Source: an uncultured Roseobacter sp. | Lineage (GTDB): Bacteria; Pseudomonadota; Alphaproteobacteria; Rhodobacterales; Rhodobacteraceae | Length of the DNA stretch: 64,000 bases | Direction of reading: 5' to 3' | Assembly (NCBI RefSeq): GCF_947499265.1 | Contig: NZ_CANMNK010000003.1 | Location: forward strand, 310,001-374,000 | In this document: in pieces, positions 27,612 through 37,353 of the stretch | How the letters are laid out: the number at the start of each line of letters is the position of its first letter | Position numbering within the stretch: the first letter of the stretch is position 1 | The notes under the pieces: generated by a model | Told to the model about the DNA's origin: nothing | What the model saw: the letters and a program-made list of their open reading frames with translations, nothing else | Database searches by the model: none | Program-made: the position numbers and the translations under genes

Positions 27612-28529
27612 TCAGGCGGTTCCATAGAGGCCGGTGGGGCGGAACAGCAGCACACCCGCCATCAGAATGTAGATTGACATCGACGCCAGCGACGACCCCA
27701 CGGCGGTGGCCGCAGAGGGCTCCATGAAAGTGGCGAAAAAGCCGGGCAGCAGCACGCCCCCCAAGGTATCCGTCAGACCCACGAGAAGGGCACCGACCAG
27801 CGCGCCCTTGATCGACCCGATCCCACCGATGACAATCACCACAAAGGCGAGGATCAGCACTGGCTCCCCCATGCCCACCTGCACCGACTGGATGGCACCA
27901 ACCAGGGCCCCCGCGAGCCCGGCCAGCCCGGCCCCCAGCGCAAAGACAATGGTGTAGAGTTTGGAGATATCGACCCCAAGGGCCGCAATCATCTCGCGGT
28001 CACTCTCCCCCGCTCTGATCTGGATGCCAATGCGGGTTTTGGCGATGAGCTGAAAGAGACCAAAGGCGATCAGCAGCCCGATGGCGATGATCAGTAACCG
28101 GTAGGCGGGATACTGGATGCCACCGGGCAGCATGACCGGACCGGACAAGGCCGCCGGAATGTCCAGAAACAGCGGGAAGGAGCCGAAAACCCAGCGTGTG
28201 CCTTCGGAAAAGATCAGAATAAGCGCAAAGGTGGCCAGCACCTGATCGAGGTGATCGCGGTCGTAAAGACGCCGGATCACCACCAACTCAACCAGCGCGC
28301 CGGCAGCGGCGGCCGCGGCCAGACTGGCGATGATGGCCAGCAAAAACGATCCGGTCGCCCCCGCAACTGCTGCTGCCGCAAAGGCCCCTATCATGTAGAG
28401 CGATCCATGCGCCAGATTGATCAGCCCCATCACCCCGAAGATCAGCGTGAGACCCGCCGCCATCAAGAACAGCATCACGCCAAATTGCAGACCGTTCAGG
28501 ACCTGTTCAATGAGCAGAATCGTGGACAT
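27612..28529 (-). CDS. Liv-type ABC transporter permease (LivH family)
   Basis: A 305-aa permease with EQVLNGLQFGVMLFLMAAGL, INLAHGSLYMIGAF, RLYDRDHLDQVLATFALILI, the loop IGIQIRAGESDREMIAALGVDI and VVIVIGGIGSIKGALVGALL. It follows the binding-protein gene after 98 bases that contain a stem-loop, and is tightly coupled to the LivM-type gene. Confidence 0.93.
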   Translation of the reverse strand: MSTILLIEQVLNGLQFGVMLFLMAAGLTLIFGVMGLINLAHGSLYMIGAFAAAAVAGATGSFLLAIIASLAAAAAAGALVELVVIRRLYDRDHLDQVLATFALILIFSEGTRWVFGSFPLFLDIPAALSGPVMLPGGIQYPAYRLLIIAIGLLIAFGLFQLIAKTRIGIQIRAGESDREMIAALGVDISKLYTIVFALGAGLAGLAGALVGAIQSVQVGMGEPVLILAFVVIVIGGIGSIKGALVGALLVGLTDTLGGVLLPGFFATFMEPSAATAVGSSLASMSIYILMAGVLLFRPTGLYGTA

Positions 28530-28592
28530 GGGACAAAGGCTCCGGCGGCGCGGCGACTGGGCTGCGCATCAGGGGGGTGTTGCGGGAAGGAT

Positions 28593-28620
28593 GCTGCCCC
28601 GAAAGCCTTTCCGGAGCAGC
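28593..28620 (-). promoter_or_regulatory. Intercistronic stem-loop after binding-protein gene
   Basis: An imperfect inverted repeat (GCTGC, then CCGAAAG-type inner arm, closing with GCAGC; two mismatches in about 13 pairs) lies just after the binding-protein stop and before the LivH-type gene. There is no T-run. Same position as the stem-loops after three other binding-protein genes in the window. Confidence 0.4.
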
Positions 28621-28627
28621 GGTCAGA

Positions 28628-29776
28628 TCAGTATGTGCACTCGGATGCGTAGGCATCTGCGTGATCGGTCAGGCTGGCTGATATGATCTTGTTGGTGAAG
28701 ACGTCCCCTTCCTTGATCACTTCACGCACATAGAAGTTCTGCACCGGGTGCTGGTTGGAGCCAAATTTGAAATCCCCGCGCACGGAATCGAATTCAGCCT
28801 CGGCAAGTGCTGCGCGGAAAGCATCCGTGTCGGAGACATCGGCCTTGGCCATCGCGCTCAAAAGCAGATTGGCGGTATCGAACCCCTGGCTGGCATAGAG
28901 CGACGGCAGGCGCCCGTATTCCGCCTGGAACGCTTCGACAAAGGCCTTGTTTGCCGCGTTATCCAGGTCCTTGTTCCACTGGCTGGTGTTCTTCACCCCC
29001 AGTGCCGCGTCGCCCACGGCCTGCAAGATCCCCTGATCAAAGCTGAAGGCGGGGCCCACGACCGGCAGGTCGACACCCGATCCAGCGTATTGTTTCAAAA
29101 AGGAAATCCCCATCCCGCCGGGCAGGAAGAAAAAGACACTATCGGCACCTGACGCGCGGATTTGCGCAATCTCGGCAGCATAATCGGTCTGGCCCAGCTT
29201 GGTGTAAATCTCACCTGCAAGCGCGCCATCGTACATGCGTTTGTAGCCGGTCAGCGCGTCCTGTCCCGCCGGATAATTCGGCGCAAGGATAAAGGAATTC
29301 TGATATCCCGCTTCCTTGGCATAGGCACCCGCAGCCTCGTGCAGATTGTCGTTCTGCCAGGCGACGTTGAAGTATAGCGGATGACAGCCCTTCCCGGCCA
29401 AGGCCGATGGGCCCGCATTTGGGGACAGGTAGAATTTACCCTGCGCCGTCGCTGCCGGAACCACCGCCATGGCCAGGTTGGACCAGATGATGCCGGTCAT
29501 CACATCGACCTTTTCGGATTGGATCATCTTGTCCGCCAGTTGCACCGCAATCTCCGGCTTGCGCTGATCATCCTCGATCACGACCTCAAGATTGTCATTT
29601 CCGGCCATCTTGGCTGCCAGCATGAAGCCGTCCCGCACATCGATGCCAAGGCCCGCGCCGCCGCCCGATAGGGTGGTGATCATGCCGACCTTGACCTTGC
29701 CGCCGTGTCCATCTGCCAGCCCGGTGCTTGCCAAGGCGGCAAGCCCGGCGGCCAGAACCAATGATCGTAATTTCAT
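28628..29776 (-). CDS. Liv-type ABC transporter substrate-binding protein (kyn-linked)
   Basis: A 382-aa periplasmic binding protein with a Sec signal (MKLRSLVLAAGLAALASTGLA). The mature part has GMITTLSGGGAGLGIDVRDGF, FYLSPNAGPSALAGKGCHP, ILAPNYPAGQDALTGYKRM and a C-terminal CTY; two cysteines (GKGCHP and near the end) may pair. It follows kynU by 76 bases and precedes the permeases. Family members bind branched-chain or aromatic amino acids and aromatic acids; its place in a kynurenine-pathway run suggests tryptophan, kynurenine or anthranilate. Confidence 0.9.
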   Translation of the reverse strand: MKLRSLVLAAGLAALASTGLADGHGGKVKVGMITTLSGGGAGLGIDVRDGFMLAAKMAGNDNLEVVIEDDQRKPEIAVQLADKMIQSEKVDVMTGIIWSNLAMAVVPAATAQGKFYLSPNAGPSALAGKGCHPLYFNVAWQNDNLHEAAGAYAKEAGYQNSFILAPNYPAGQDALTGYKRMYDGALAGEIYTKLGQTDYAAEIAQIRASGADSVFFFLPGGMGISFLKQYAGSGVDLPVVGPAFSFDQGILQAVGDAALGVKNTSQWNKDLDNAANKAFVEAFQAEYGRLPSLYASQGFDTANLLLSAMAKADVSDTDAFRAALAEAEFDSVRGDFKFGSNQHPVQNFYVREVIKEGDVFTNKIISASLTDHADAYASECTY

Positions 29777-29852
29777 CTCATATCTCCCATGTTGATAAAG
29801 GCGCTTTTGGCCTTTTGGTTTTTGCCGGGCATGACGCCCGGAAGGTGTGTCA

Positions 29853-31043
29853 TCAAGTTACCTTGTTGCGTGTCTTGTACTTTGGATCATCCCAAAGCTT
29901 TTCGTCCATCACTTTGGCAATCCGATCAACGGCGGTGCTGACGTCTGCCGCATCCAGATAGAGCGGTGTAAAGCCAAAGCGCATGATATCGGGGGCCCGG
30001 AAATCTCCGATGACGTCCAAGTGGATCAACGCCTGCATCGCGGCATAGCCCTGCGCGAAACGGAACGACACCTGACTGCCGCGCGCCTCTGGATCGCGTG
30101 GACTGGCCAGCGTGAGCGCAGGCGCTCGCGCCTCGACCTCTGCGATGAACTGTTCCTGCAAGGCAATCGAGGCGGCGCGCAGATCGTGCATGTCGACGTC
30201 TTCCCAGAGGCGCATCGCGGCCTCCAGCGCCGTCATCTGCATCACCGGCGGGGTGCCAACGCGCATTCGCTCGATCCCTGCCCCGGGCTTGTAGTTCAAG
30301 ACAAAGTCAAAGGGGGCCTGATGACCCAGCCAGCCACTCAGCGCAGGCTCAATCCGATCCGCCAAATCCGGCCGCACGTAGATGAAGGCCGGCGCACCCG
30401 GCCCGCCGTTGAGGTATTTGTAGGTGCATCCCACGGCCATCTCCGCCTGCGAAGCGGCCAGATCGACCGGAATCGCCCCCGCCGAGTGTGCCAGATCCCA
30501 CAGCATCACCGCGCCCTTGTCATGGGCGGATTGTGTGATGGCGTTCATATCGTGCATACGTCCGGTCCGGTAATCGACCTGTGTCAGCATCACCACCGCC
30601 ACCTCATCGGTGATCGCGCCCGCGACCTCCTCCGGCGCAACCGTCCGCAGCACATAGCCCTGACCCAGCGTATTGATCAGCCCTTCGACCATATATAGGT
30701 CGGTGGGAAAGTTGCCGGTATCCGACAGGATCACCTTGCGCCCCGGGTTCAGTTTCAGGCCTGCGGCCACCGCCTGATAGACCTTGATCGACAGGGTATC
30801 GCCCATCACCACGGACTGTGGTGGCGCACCGATCAAACGGCCCACCATGTCGCCAACGCGCGAGGGCTGTTCCATCCAGCCCGCCGCATTCCACCCCTTG
30901 ATCAGCAAGTGACCCCATTCCGTTTCCAGCATCTGCGAGAGATGATCCGGCATCATTTTCGGCATCGGACCCAGCGAATTGCCATCCAGATAGATCATGC
31001 CCTCCGGCAGGGCAAAGGCCTCTTTTCGCAGTATATTTGCCAC
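29853..31043 (-). CDS. kynU: Kynureninase
   Basis: A 396-aa PLP enzyme of fold type I. Motifs: YLDGNSLGPMP near the start, VILSDTGNFPTDLYM, MLWDLAHSAGAIPVDL and the PLP-lysine segment GCTYKYLNGGPGAPAF. Length fits the family. Translation starts at GTG 31043, directly after the kynA stop codon. It cleaves L-kynurenine (or 3-hydroxykynurenine) to anthranilate and alanine. With kynA upstream and an aminobenzoate-CoA ligase first in the run, the route to 2-aminobenzoyl-CoA is nearly complete; kynurenine formamidase is not in the window. Confidence 0.96.
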   Translation of the reverse strand: MANILRKEAFALPEGMIYLDGNSLGPMPKMMPDHLSQMLETEWGHLLIKGWNAAGWMEQPSRVGDMVGRLIGAPPQSVVMGDTLSIKVYQAVAAGLKLNPGRKVILSDTGNFPTDLYMVEGLINTLGQGYVLRTVAPEEVAGAITDEVAVVMLTQVDYRTGRMHDMNAITQSAHDKGAVMLWDLAHSAGAIPVDLAASQAEMAVGCTYKYLNGGPGAPAFIYVRPDLADRIEPALSGWLGHQAPFDFVLNYKPGAGIERMRVGTPPVMQMTALEAAMRLWEDVDMHDLRAASIALQEQFIAEVEARAPALTLASPRDPEARGSQVSFRFAQGYAAMQALIHLDVIGDFRAPDIMRFGFTPLYLDAADVSTAVDRIAKVMDEKLWDDPKYKTRNKVT

Positions 31044-31865
31044 CTACAGGGCCCCTCTCACGTGCCAAAGCTCCGGAAACAGTTCAACTTCCAGCATTTT
31101 GCGCAGATAGCCAACACCTGACGTGCCGCCCGTGCCGCGTTTGAAGCCAATGATCCGCTCCACCGTGGTGACATGATTGAAACGCCAGCGCCGGAAGTAG
31201 TCTTCCAGATCGACCATCTTTTCGGCCAACTCGTAAATCTCCCAATGCGTCTCGGGGTGCTCATACACCTGTTGCCACAGGTTTTGGATGCGGTCCTGCG
31301 GCTGCCATGCGGTCTGCCCGACCGGGCCTGCCAGATCCGGCACCTGCATGCGATGGCCCAGTAGATCAAGCGCCACCTGATAGAGCGAGGGCTGCGCCAG
31401 TTCCGCCTCCAACGCCGCCGTGGCTGCCGGCTTATGGGCGTGAAGCTGCATCAGTTTCGCATTGCGATTGCCGAGGATAAATTCGATCAGCCGGTATTGA
31501 TGCGACTGAAACCCGGAGGAATTGCCCAGGCTGGGCCGAAACGCGGTGTACTCGCTTGGCGTCATCGTGCGCAAAACATCCCAGGCCCCGTTGAGCTGTT
31601 CAAAAATCCGCGCCACCCGCGACAACATCTTGAACGCCGGTCGCAGATTGCCGGACCGGATGGAGACCCGCGCCGCGTTCAATTCGTGAATTGCCAGCCG
31701 CATCCAGAGCTCAGACGTCTGGTGCTGCACAATAAACAACATCTCATCATGCGCCTCGGACAGCGGGTGCTGCGCATCCAAAATCGGATCGAGGCGCAGG
31801 TAGTCGCCATAGGACATGTCGCTGGCGAAATCCATCTTTGCCCCGTCGGATGGGTTGTCGGTCAT
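31044..31865 (-). CDS. kynA: Tryptophan 2,3-dioxygenase
   Basis: A 273-aa haem dioxygenase. Motifs: [39 protein letters not shown], and [20 protein letters not shown] with the proximal haem histidine, followed by [13 protein letters not shown]. It opens the indole ring of tryptophan to N-formylkynurenine. Its start overlaps the ligase stop by four bases (ATGA), and kynU begins right after its stop, so the three are coupled. Confidence 0.97.
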   Translation of the reverse strand: MTDNPSDGAKMDFASDMSYGDYLRLDPILDAQHPLSEAHDEMLFIVQHQTSELWMRLAIHELNAARVSIRSGNLRPAFKMLSRVARIFEQLNGAWDVLRTMTPSEYTAFRPSLGNSSGFQSHQYRLIEFILGNRNAKLMQLHAHKPAATAALEAELAQPSLYQVALDLLGHRMQVPDLAGPVGQTAWQPQDRIQNLWQQVYEHPETHWEIYELAEKMVDLEDYFRRWRFNHVTTVERIIGFKRGTGGTSGVGYLRKMLEVELFPELWHVRGAL

Positions 31866-33481
31866 TGCGGACCTCTCAGGGCAAAACGCTGGATTTTCCC
31901 AGTCGCGGTTTTGGGCAGCGCATCGATAAACTGAATGTCACGCGGGTATTTATAGGGCGCAATTTTTGCTTTCACGTGATCCTGCAATTCACTGATAAGG
32001 TTGTCACTCTCAGTTTTTTCCATGTTCAAAACCACATACGCCTGGACGATATGGCCCCGCGTGTCGTCCGGCAGGCCGACGACGGCGCATTCGGCCACGG
32101 CAGGATGCGACAGCAGTGCGGCCTCAACCTCCGGACCGGCAATATTATAGCCTGACGATATGATCATATCGTCGTTGCGCGCTGCAAAATGCAGATAGCC
32201 ATCCTCGTCCATCGCAAAGCTGTCACCGGTGATGTTCCAGCCATCTTTGACATAGGCCGCCTGCCGGTCATCGGCGAGATACCGACACCCGGTGGGACCG
32301 CGCACCGCCAGCCGACCAACCGTGCCGCGGGGAACCTCCCTGCCCTCCATGTCGATGATTTTAGCCTCATATCCGCGCACGGGCTTGCCGGTACAGGCGG
32401 CCTTGTGATCATCGAAACGATTGGAAATGAAGATATGCAGCAACTCGGTGGCACCAATCCCATCCAGCATCGGCTTGCCCGTCTTTTCCTGCCAGTCATG
32501 ATAGACCGGCGCAGGCAGGGTTTCACCCGCTGAGACTGCCGCGCGCAAACTGCTGAGATCAGCGCCCTCCGCCATCGCCGCGAGCATGGCGCGGTAAGCG
32601 GTGGGGGCCGTGAAACAGACCGTTGCGCGATATTTTTCAATGATTTCAATCATATTCGGAGGCGATGCGGTCTCCAGAAGTGTCGCTGCCGCACCAAAGC
32701 GCAGCGGGAATATCGCCAAACCGCCCAGCCCGAAGGTAAAGGCCAGCGGCGGCGAGCCGACAAAGACATCTTCAGGCACCACTCCCAGCACCTCGCGCGC
32801 GTAACCATCGGCGATGATCAGCAGATCCCGGTGAAAATGCATGGTGGCCTTGGGATCACCAGTCGTCCCTGAGGTAAACCCCAGCAAGGCCACGTCATCC
32901 TGCGCGGTGGGAACGGCCTCGAACTGCACGGGCTTCTCCAACGCGAGCCGGTCAAGCTCCGCATCATGGTTGGAGGTCCCGTCAAACCCCACCACCGATT
33001 TCAGAAACCCGCTCGCCTTGGCGCAGGCGGTCATTTCATCCATCAGACGGGTGTCGCACAGCGCATGGCTGATCTCGGCCTTGTCAACAATGGCCGAAAG
33101 CTCACCCGCGCGCAGCATCGGCATCGTGTTCACCACAACCGCGCCCGCTTTGGTAGCCGCCAGCCAACAGGCCACCATGGCCGGGTTATTGGCGGAGCGG
33201 ATGAGGACGCGGTTGCCGGGCTTCAACCCGAGATTATCGACCAGCGCATGGGCCAGCCGATTGGTCCAATCGCTCAATTCCTTATAGGTCCGCCTGCGCC
33301 CGTTTCCGATCAGCGCGGTGTTGTCACCAAATCCGCGCTCAACCATCGCATCGGTGAGCTCAACGGCGGCGTTGAGCTGGTCGGGATAGTCGAATCCGTC
33401 CAACAAGAGATCAGGCCAGGTGTTCTCAGGTGGGAGATTATCACGGGCGAATGTGTCGCTATGGGCGGAAGGCCTCAGCAT
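31862..33481 (-). CDS. 2-Aminobenzoate-CoA ligase-like AMP-binding enzyme
   Basis: A 539-aa ANL ligase of the benzoate-CoA ligase group: [22 protein letters not shown] (split motif about residues 195-215), [70 protein letters not shown] and [15 protein letters not shown] with the catalytic lysine. The start at 33481 ([11 protein letters not shown]) fits the family; a GGAGGTG lies upstream, and the open frame's 55 extra codons lack homology. Overlap with kynA shows it acts on the product of the kynurenine route, activating anthranilate to 2-aminobenzoyl-CoA. The monooxygenase/reductase that would follow is not in the window. Confidence 0.9.
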   Translation of the reverse strand: MLRPSAHSDTFARDNLPPENTWPDLLLDGFDYPDQLNAAVELTDAMVERGFGDNTALIGNGRRRTYKELSDWTNRLAHALVDNLGLKPGNRVLIRSANNPAMVACWLAATKAGAVVVNTMPMLRAGELSAIVDKAEISHALCDTRLMDEMTACAKASGFLKSVVGFDGTSNHDAELDRLALEKPVQFEAVPTAQDDVALLGFTSGTTGDPKATMHFHRDLLIIADGYAREVLGVVPEDVFVGSPPLAFTFGLGGLAIFPLRFGAAATLLETASPPNMIEIIEKYRATVCFTAPTAYRAMLAAMAEGADLSSLRAAVSAGETLPAPVYHDWQEKTGKPMLDGIGATELLHIFISNRFDDHKAACTGKPVRGYEAKIIDMEGREVPRGTVGRLAVRGPTGCRYLADDRQAAYVKDGWNITGDSFAMDEDGYLHFAARNDDMIISSGYNIAGPEVEAALLSHPAVAECAVVGLPDDTRGHIVQAYVVLNMEKTESDNLISELQDHVKAKIAPYKYPRDIQFIDALPKTATGKIQRFALRGPQ

Positions 33482-33852
33482 CAGGACCCCACCTCCGCCA
33501 CCAGCGGGTTGCTTAGGTCTGGTGGCAACATCAAGGCTCTGATCGGGGACAGCGCCAGCAAAGCCCCTGCGGGATTTAATGAAACGCGGGCTGCGCGCCG
33601 TTCCATTCTGTCGCAAACCGAACAGATACCGGAGGTGCCCATCCATCGGAACGACGAGCGGCCCCGGCCTGGGACTGCACGTTCGAAAACCCGAAATATC
33701 CGTTGCGCCACGAAGGTTGCCCCTACCATATCTCCGGCGCAGATCGACGCCGCCCTGCCTGAAAGGTTAGGGCGAGTCGCAATTTGCTTCAAGGAAAAAT
33801 ATTTTATGCCTAAAATATATTTCTCAGTGGGACGTTCTGGTGGATCTTCCGC
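33482..33852. other. 371-bp non-coding spacer between sugar ABC ATPase and the kyn run
   Basis: I see no convincing gene here: open frames on both strands lack start signals and homology. As both flanking genes are on the minus strand, it should hold the promoter of the kyn run. The main landmark is an AT-rich near-palindrome at 33797-33822 (AAATATTTTA, TGCC, TAAAATATATTT), about 315 bases before the ligase start. It could be an Lrp/AsnC-type operator or part of the end of the preceding transcript. Confidence 0.5.
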
Positions 33853-34911
<1,059 letters not shown>

Positions 34912-34915
34912 TGGT

Positions 34916-35707
34916 TTATGTCCCTGTGTGTTGAAGGTGGGAATCCGGGAAGCGCCAGGCCTGTGCCTCATAGGCAATGGCCTCAGCTGTCCGCGCAAGA
35001 CGCGGTGCCCAGGTTTCGAGTTGCGTTAGGTTGGTGGTTTCAAGTGAGCCGGTGATGGACATCGCGCCCAAAACACGACCGCGGTCGGTCAGGATCGGAT
35101 GCGCGATGCAGATGATGCCTGGCTCATGTTCTTCACGGTCAAAGGCGTATCCGCGGTCTTTGATGGCTTCAAGCTCTGCGCAGAGCGCCTCTGGCGTGGT
35201 ATAGGTGTGGTCGGTGAACCGGTGAAAAGACTGCTGTTTGATCACCCGCTGCAAATCGCTTTGTGGCATGAAGGCGAGCATGGCCTTGCCCACGCCGGTG
35301 CAATAGGCGGGGCCGACTTTGCCGGCATCGCTGTACATCTCGATGGGCTGGGCAGCATTTCGCTTATCGACATAGAGCACCTGCGCATTGTCGAGCTGCG
35401 CCAGATGCACAGTGTGCCCTGTCTCGGCGCTCAGACGGTCCAGATGCGGGCGCGCAATGGGGGCCAGCGAGCTTTGTGTCCAGGCGGCATGGGCCAGACG
35501 CACCAGCCGCACCCCAAGACTATAGGTCTGACGATCCGGATCATATGCCAGCATGCCCTGGCTGGTGAGGGTCTGCAGGAACCGATAGAGCGTGGCCTTG
35601 GGAAAATCGCTGGCTTCGAGCAAGGTCGCAAAGCGCACAGGCCGCCCGTAGGCTGCCACCTGATCCAGCACATCCAAAGCTTTGCCAACGGTTCCGTCGC
35701 CGGACAT
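34916..35707 (-). CDS. IclR-family transcriptional regulator of the galactoside island
   Basis: A 263-aa regulator with an N-terminal winged helix (GKALDVLDQVAAYGRPVRFATLLEA split; FPKATLYRFLQTLTSQGML) and a C-terminal effector domain (GKVGPAYCTGVGKAMLAFMP, REEHEPGIICIAHPI). Family members control sugar-acid catabolism, for example KdgR. It heads a two-gene unit with the ABC ATPase and diverges from the galactoside operon. The effector is probably a galactose-route intermediate such as 2-keto-3-deoxygalactonate; this is inference. A 21-bp perfect palindrome lies 49 bases before its start. Confidence 0.92.
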   Translation of the reverse strand: MSGDGTVGKALDVLDQVAAYGRPVRFATLLEASDFPKATLYRFLQTLTSQGMLAYDPDRQTYSLGVRLVRLAHAAWTQSSLAPIARPHLDRLSAETGHTVHLAQLDNAQVLYVDKRNAAQPIEMYSDAGKVGPAYCTGVGKAMLAFMPQSDLQRVIKQQSFHRFTDHTYTTPEALCAELEAIKDRGYAFDREEHEPGIICIAHPILTDRGRVLGAMSITGSLETTNLTQLETWAPRLARTAEAIAYEAQAWRFPDSHLQHTGT

Positions 35708-35755
35708 AACCGGTATCCTCCCAACTCAATCACAGCCTCGCTTTTCGGAAATACT

Positions 35756-35776
35756 CTTAAGCATCAGATGCTTAAG
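35756..35776. promoter_or_regulatory. 21-bp perfect palindrome upstream of IclR gene
   Basis: CTTAAGCATC and GATGCTTAAG flank a single central A. It lies in the spacer between divergent IclR and binding-protein genes, 49 bases before the IclR ATG. A perfect 10-bp inverted repeat in a regulatory spacer is a strong operator candidate. Confidence 0.6.
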
Positions 35777-35832
35777 CTCAAAACCGCCTCCCGGAGCGCT
35801 GTGCGTGCTCTGCAGTTTCCCAAAGAACACTG

Positions 35833-35861
35833 TTGACAGTCTATGCAGATTGCAGTGTAGT
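35833..35861 (+). promoter_or_regulatory. Sigma-70-like promoter of the galactoside operon
   Basis: A consensus -35 TTGACA (35833-35838) is followed after 17 bases by TGTAGT (35856-35861) as -10. Transcription would start near 35868, about 75 bases before the binding-protein ATG. Confidence 0.5.
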
Positions 35862-35879
35862 TTTCAATATATAAAACTA

Positions 35880-35898
35880 GGTTTCAAATAATGGAACC
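35880..35898. promoter_or_regulatory. IclR-type operator candidate GGTTTC-N7-GGAACC
   Basis: An inverted repeat with one mismatch per arm (GGTTTC and GGAACC) resembles IclR-family boxes (GGTTTC/GGAACC half sites). It lies about 12 bases downstream of the predicted transcription start, a position suited to repression. Confidence 0.45.
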
Positions 35899-35943
35899 TC
35901 AAAACAGTTTTCATATCTGAACACGCATCTTAGGGAGGACACC

Positions 35944-37200
35944 ATGCGTTTCACCACCAAATCAATGCTCATGGCATTGGCGGGATCGACCATGCTTGCA
36001 GGCGCGGCTCACGCCGAGCTGACGGGCGATCTGAAGATTTTCCTCGACACCTCGAACCCTGCCCCCCGGGCGACCATGGAAGCGATGATCGCAGACTTCC
36101 AGGAGCTGCACCCCGACCTGAGCATCGAAACCACCATCATCGACCGGGACGCGTATAAGACGCAGATCCGCAACTTCCTGACGGCGGATTCGCCCGATGT
36201 TGCGACATGGTACGCGGCCAACCGGATGACGCCTTTTGTGAACGCCGGGTTGTTCGAAGACGTCTCGGACCTCTGGGAGGAGCCCGAGATCGCTGAGGCC
36301 CTCGCCTCCACCAAGGGCGCGATGACCATCGACGGCAAGCAGTGGGGTGTGGCTTACACCTACTACCAATGGGGTGTTTACTACCGCAAAGACATCTATG
36401 AAGAGCTGGGTCTGAACGAACCTGCGAACTTCGGCGAGATGAAGTCCAACTGTCAGGCGGTCCTTGATTCAGGTCGCAAGTGCTACACGATCGGCACCAA
36501 GTTCCTCTGGACCGCAGGCGGCTGGTTTGACTACCTCAACATGCGGACGCATGGCTTTGATTTCCATATGGAATTGGCGCAAGGCAAGGTCAAATGGACC
36601 GATGATCGCGTCAAGCAGACCTTCGCCAACTGGCGCGAGCTGATAGACATGGGCGCCTTCATCGACAACCACCAGAACTACAGCTGGCAGGAATCGCTGC
36701 CCTTCATCGTGAATGGTGAGGCTGCGGCCATCCTGAAGGGCAACTTCGCCGTAGCCCCGCTGCGCGAAGCCGGTCTGGATGACAGCAAGCTGGACTTTTA
36801 CCAGTTCCCTGAAATCACACCCGGGATCGCTCTGGCAGAAGACGCGCCGACGGATACCTTCCACATCCCGGCCAACGCATCCAACAAGGAAGCGGCCCGC
36901 GAGTTCCTGCGCTACGTAGTTTCGGCCAATGTCCAGACCGAGATCAACAACGGCTCGAACCTCGGACAGCTGCCGGTGAATGCGCAATCCGCAGTGGATG
37001 ACGACAAGTTCCTCAACGAGGGCTTTGCCATGTTGTCGGAAAACTCTCCGGGGGGCGTGGCGCAGTTCTTTGACCGCGATTTCCCGGCGGAAATGGCCAA
37101 CGAAGCCATGCAGGGCCTGCAGGAATTCATGGTCTTCCCCGACAACCTCGACGACATCCTAAACCGTCTGGATAAGGTTCAGGAGCGCGTCTACAAGTAA
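35944..37200 (+). CDS. Sugar ABC transporter substrate-binding protein (CUT1, galactoside island)
   Basis: A 418-aa extracellular solute-binding protein family 1 member with a Sec signal (about residues 1-24, ending AGAAHA). The mature chain has LKIFLDTSNPAPRATMEAMI, DSPDVATWYAANRMTPFV, YTYYQWGVYYRKDIYEELGL and VNGEAAAILKGNFAVAPLR, typical of oligosaccharide binders. GGGAGG precedes the ATG. It is first in an operon with two permeases, alpha- and beta-galactosidase and galactose-acid enzymes, so it should bind a galactose-containing oligosaccharide or galactosylglycerol. Confidence 0.93.
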   Translation: MRFTTKSMLMALAGSTMLAGAAHAELTGDLKIFLDTSNPAPRATMEAMIADFQELHPDLSIETTIIDRDAYKTQIRNFLTADSPDVATWYAANRMTPFVNAGLFEDVSDLWEEPEIAEALASTKGAMTIDGKQWGVAYTYYQWGVYYRKDIYEELGLNEPANFGEMKSNCQAVLDSGRKCYTIGTKFLWTAGGWFDYLNMRTHGFDFHMELAQGKVKWTDDRVKQTFANWRELIDMGAFIDNHQNYSWQESLPFIVNGEAAAILKGNFAVAPLREAGLDDSKLDFYQFPEITPGIALAEDAPTDTFHIPANASNKEAAREFLRYVVSANVQTEINNGSNLGQLPVNAQSAVDDDKFLNEGFAMLSENSPGGVAQFFDRDFPAEMANEAMQGLQEFMVFPDNLDDILNRLDKVQERVYK

Positions 37201-37206
37201 CGACCA

Positions 37207-37239
37207 ACTGGCCGGGCGGCTCCCAAACGCCCGGCCAGT
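37207..37239 (+). promoter_or_regulatory. Intercistronic stem-loop after sugar-binding-protein gene
   Basis: A perfect 12-bp inverted repeat ACTGGCCGGGCG/CGCCCGGCCAGT with a nine-base loop begins six bases after the stop codon. Only TT follows, so it likely limits read-through and protects the upstream mRNA rather than ending the operon. Confidence 0.65.
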
Positions 37240-37353
37240 TTCCGACCCATTCGAGAGTATGGCCCGCGCCCTATTGCCGAATGCGCCGCGACACCGACCG
37301 CATGCCCTGTACGATCATGGCCGCATGCCCTGCCTGACTGAGGAGACCCGTCG

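Noticed and set aside
33481-33792. Possible small gene in the kyn spacer, minus strand
   Set aside because: No ribosome site, no homology, and amino acid composition like a random GC-rich frame.
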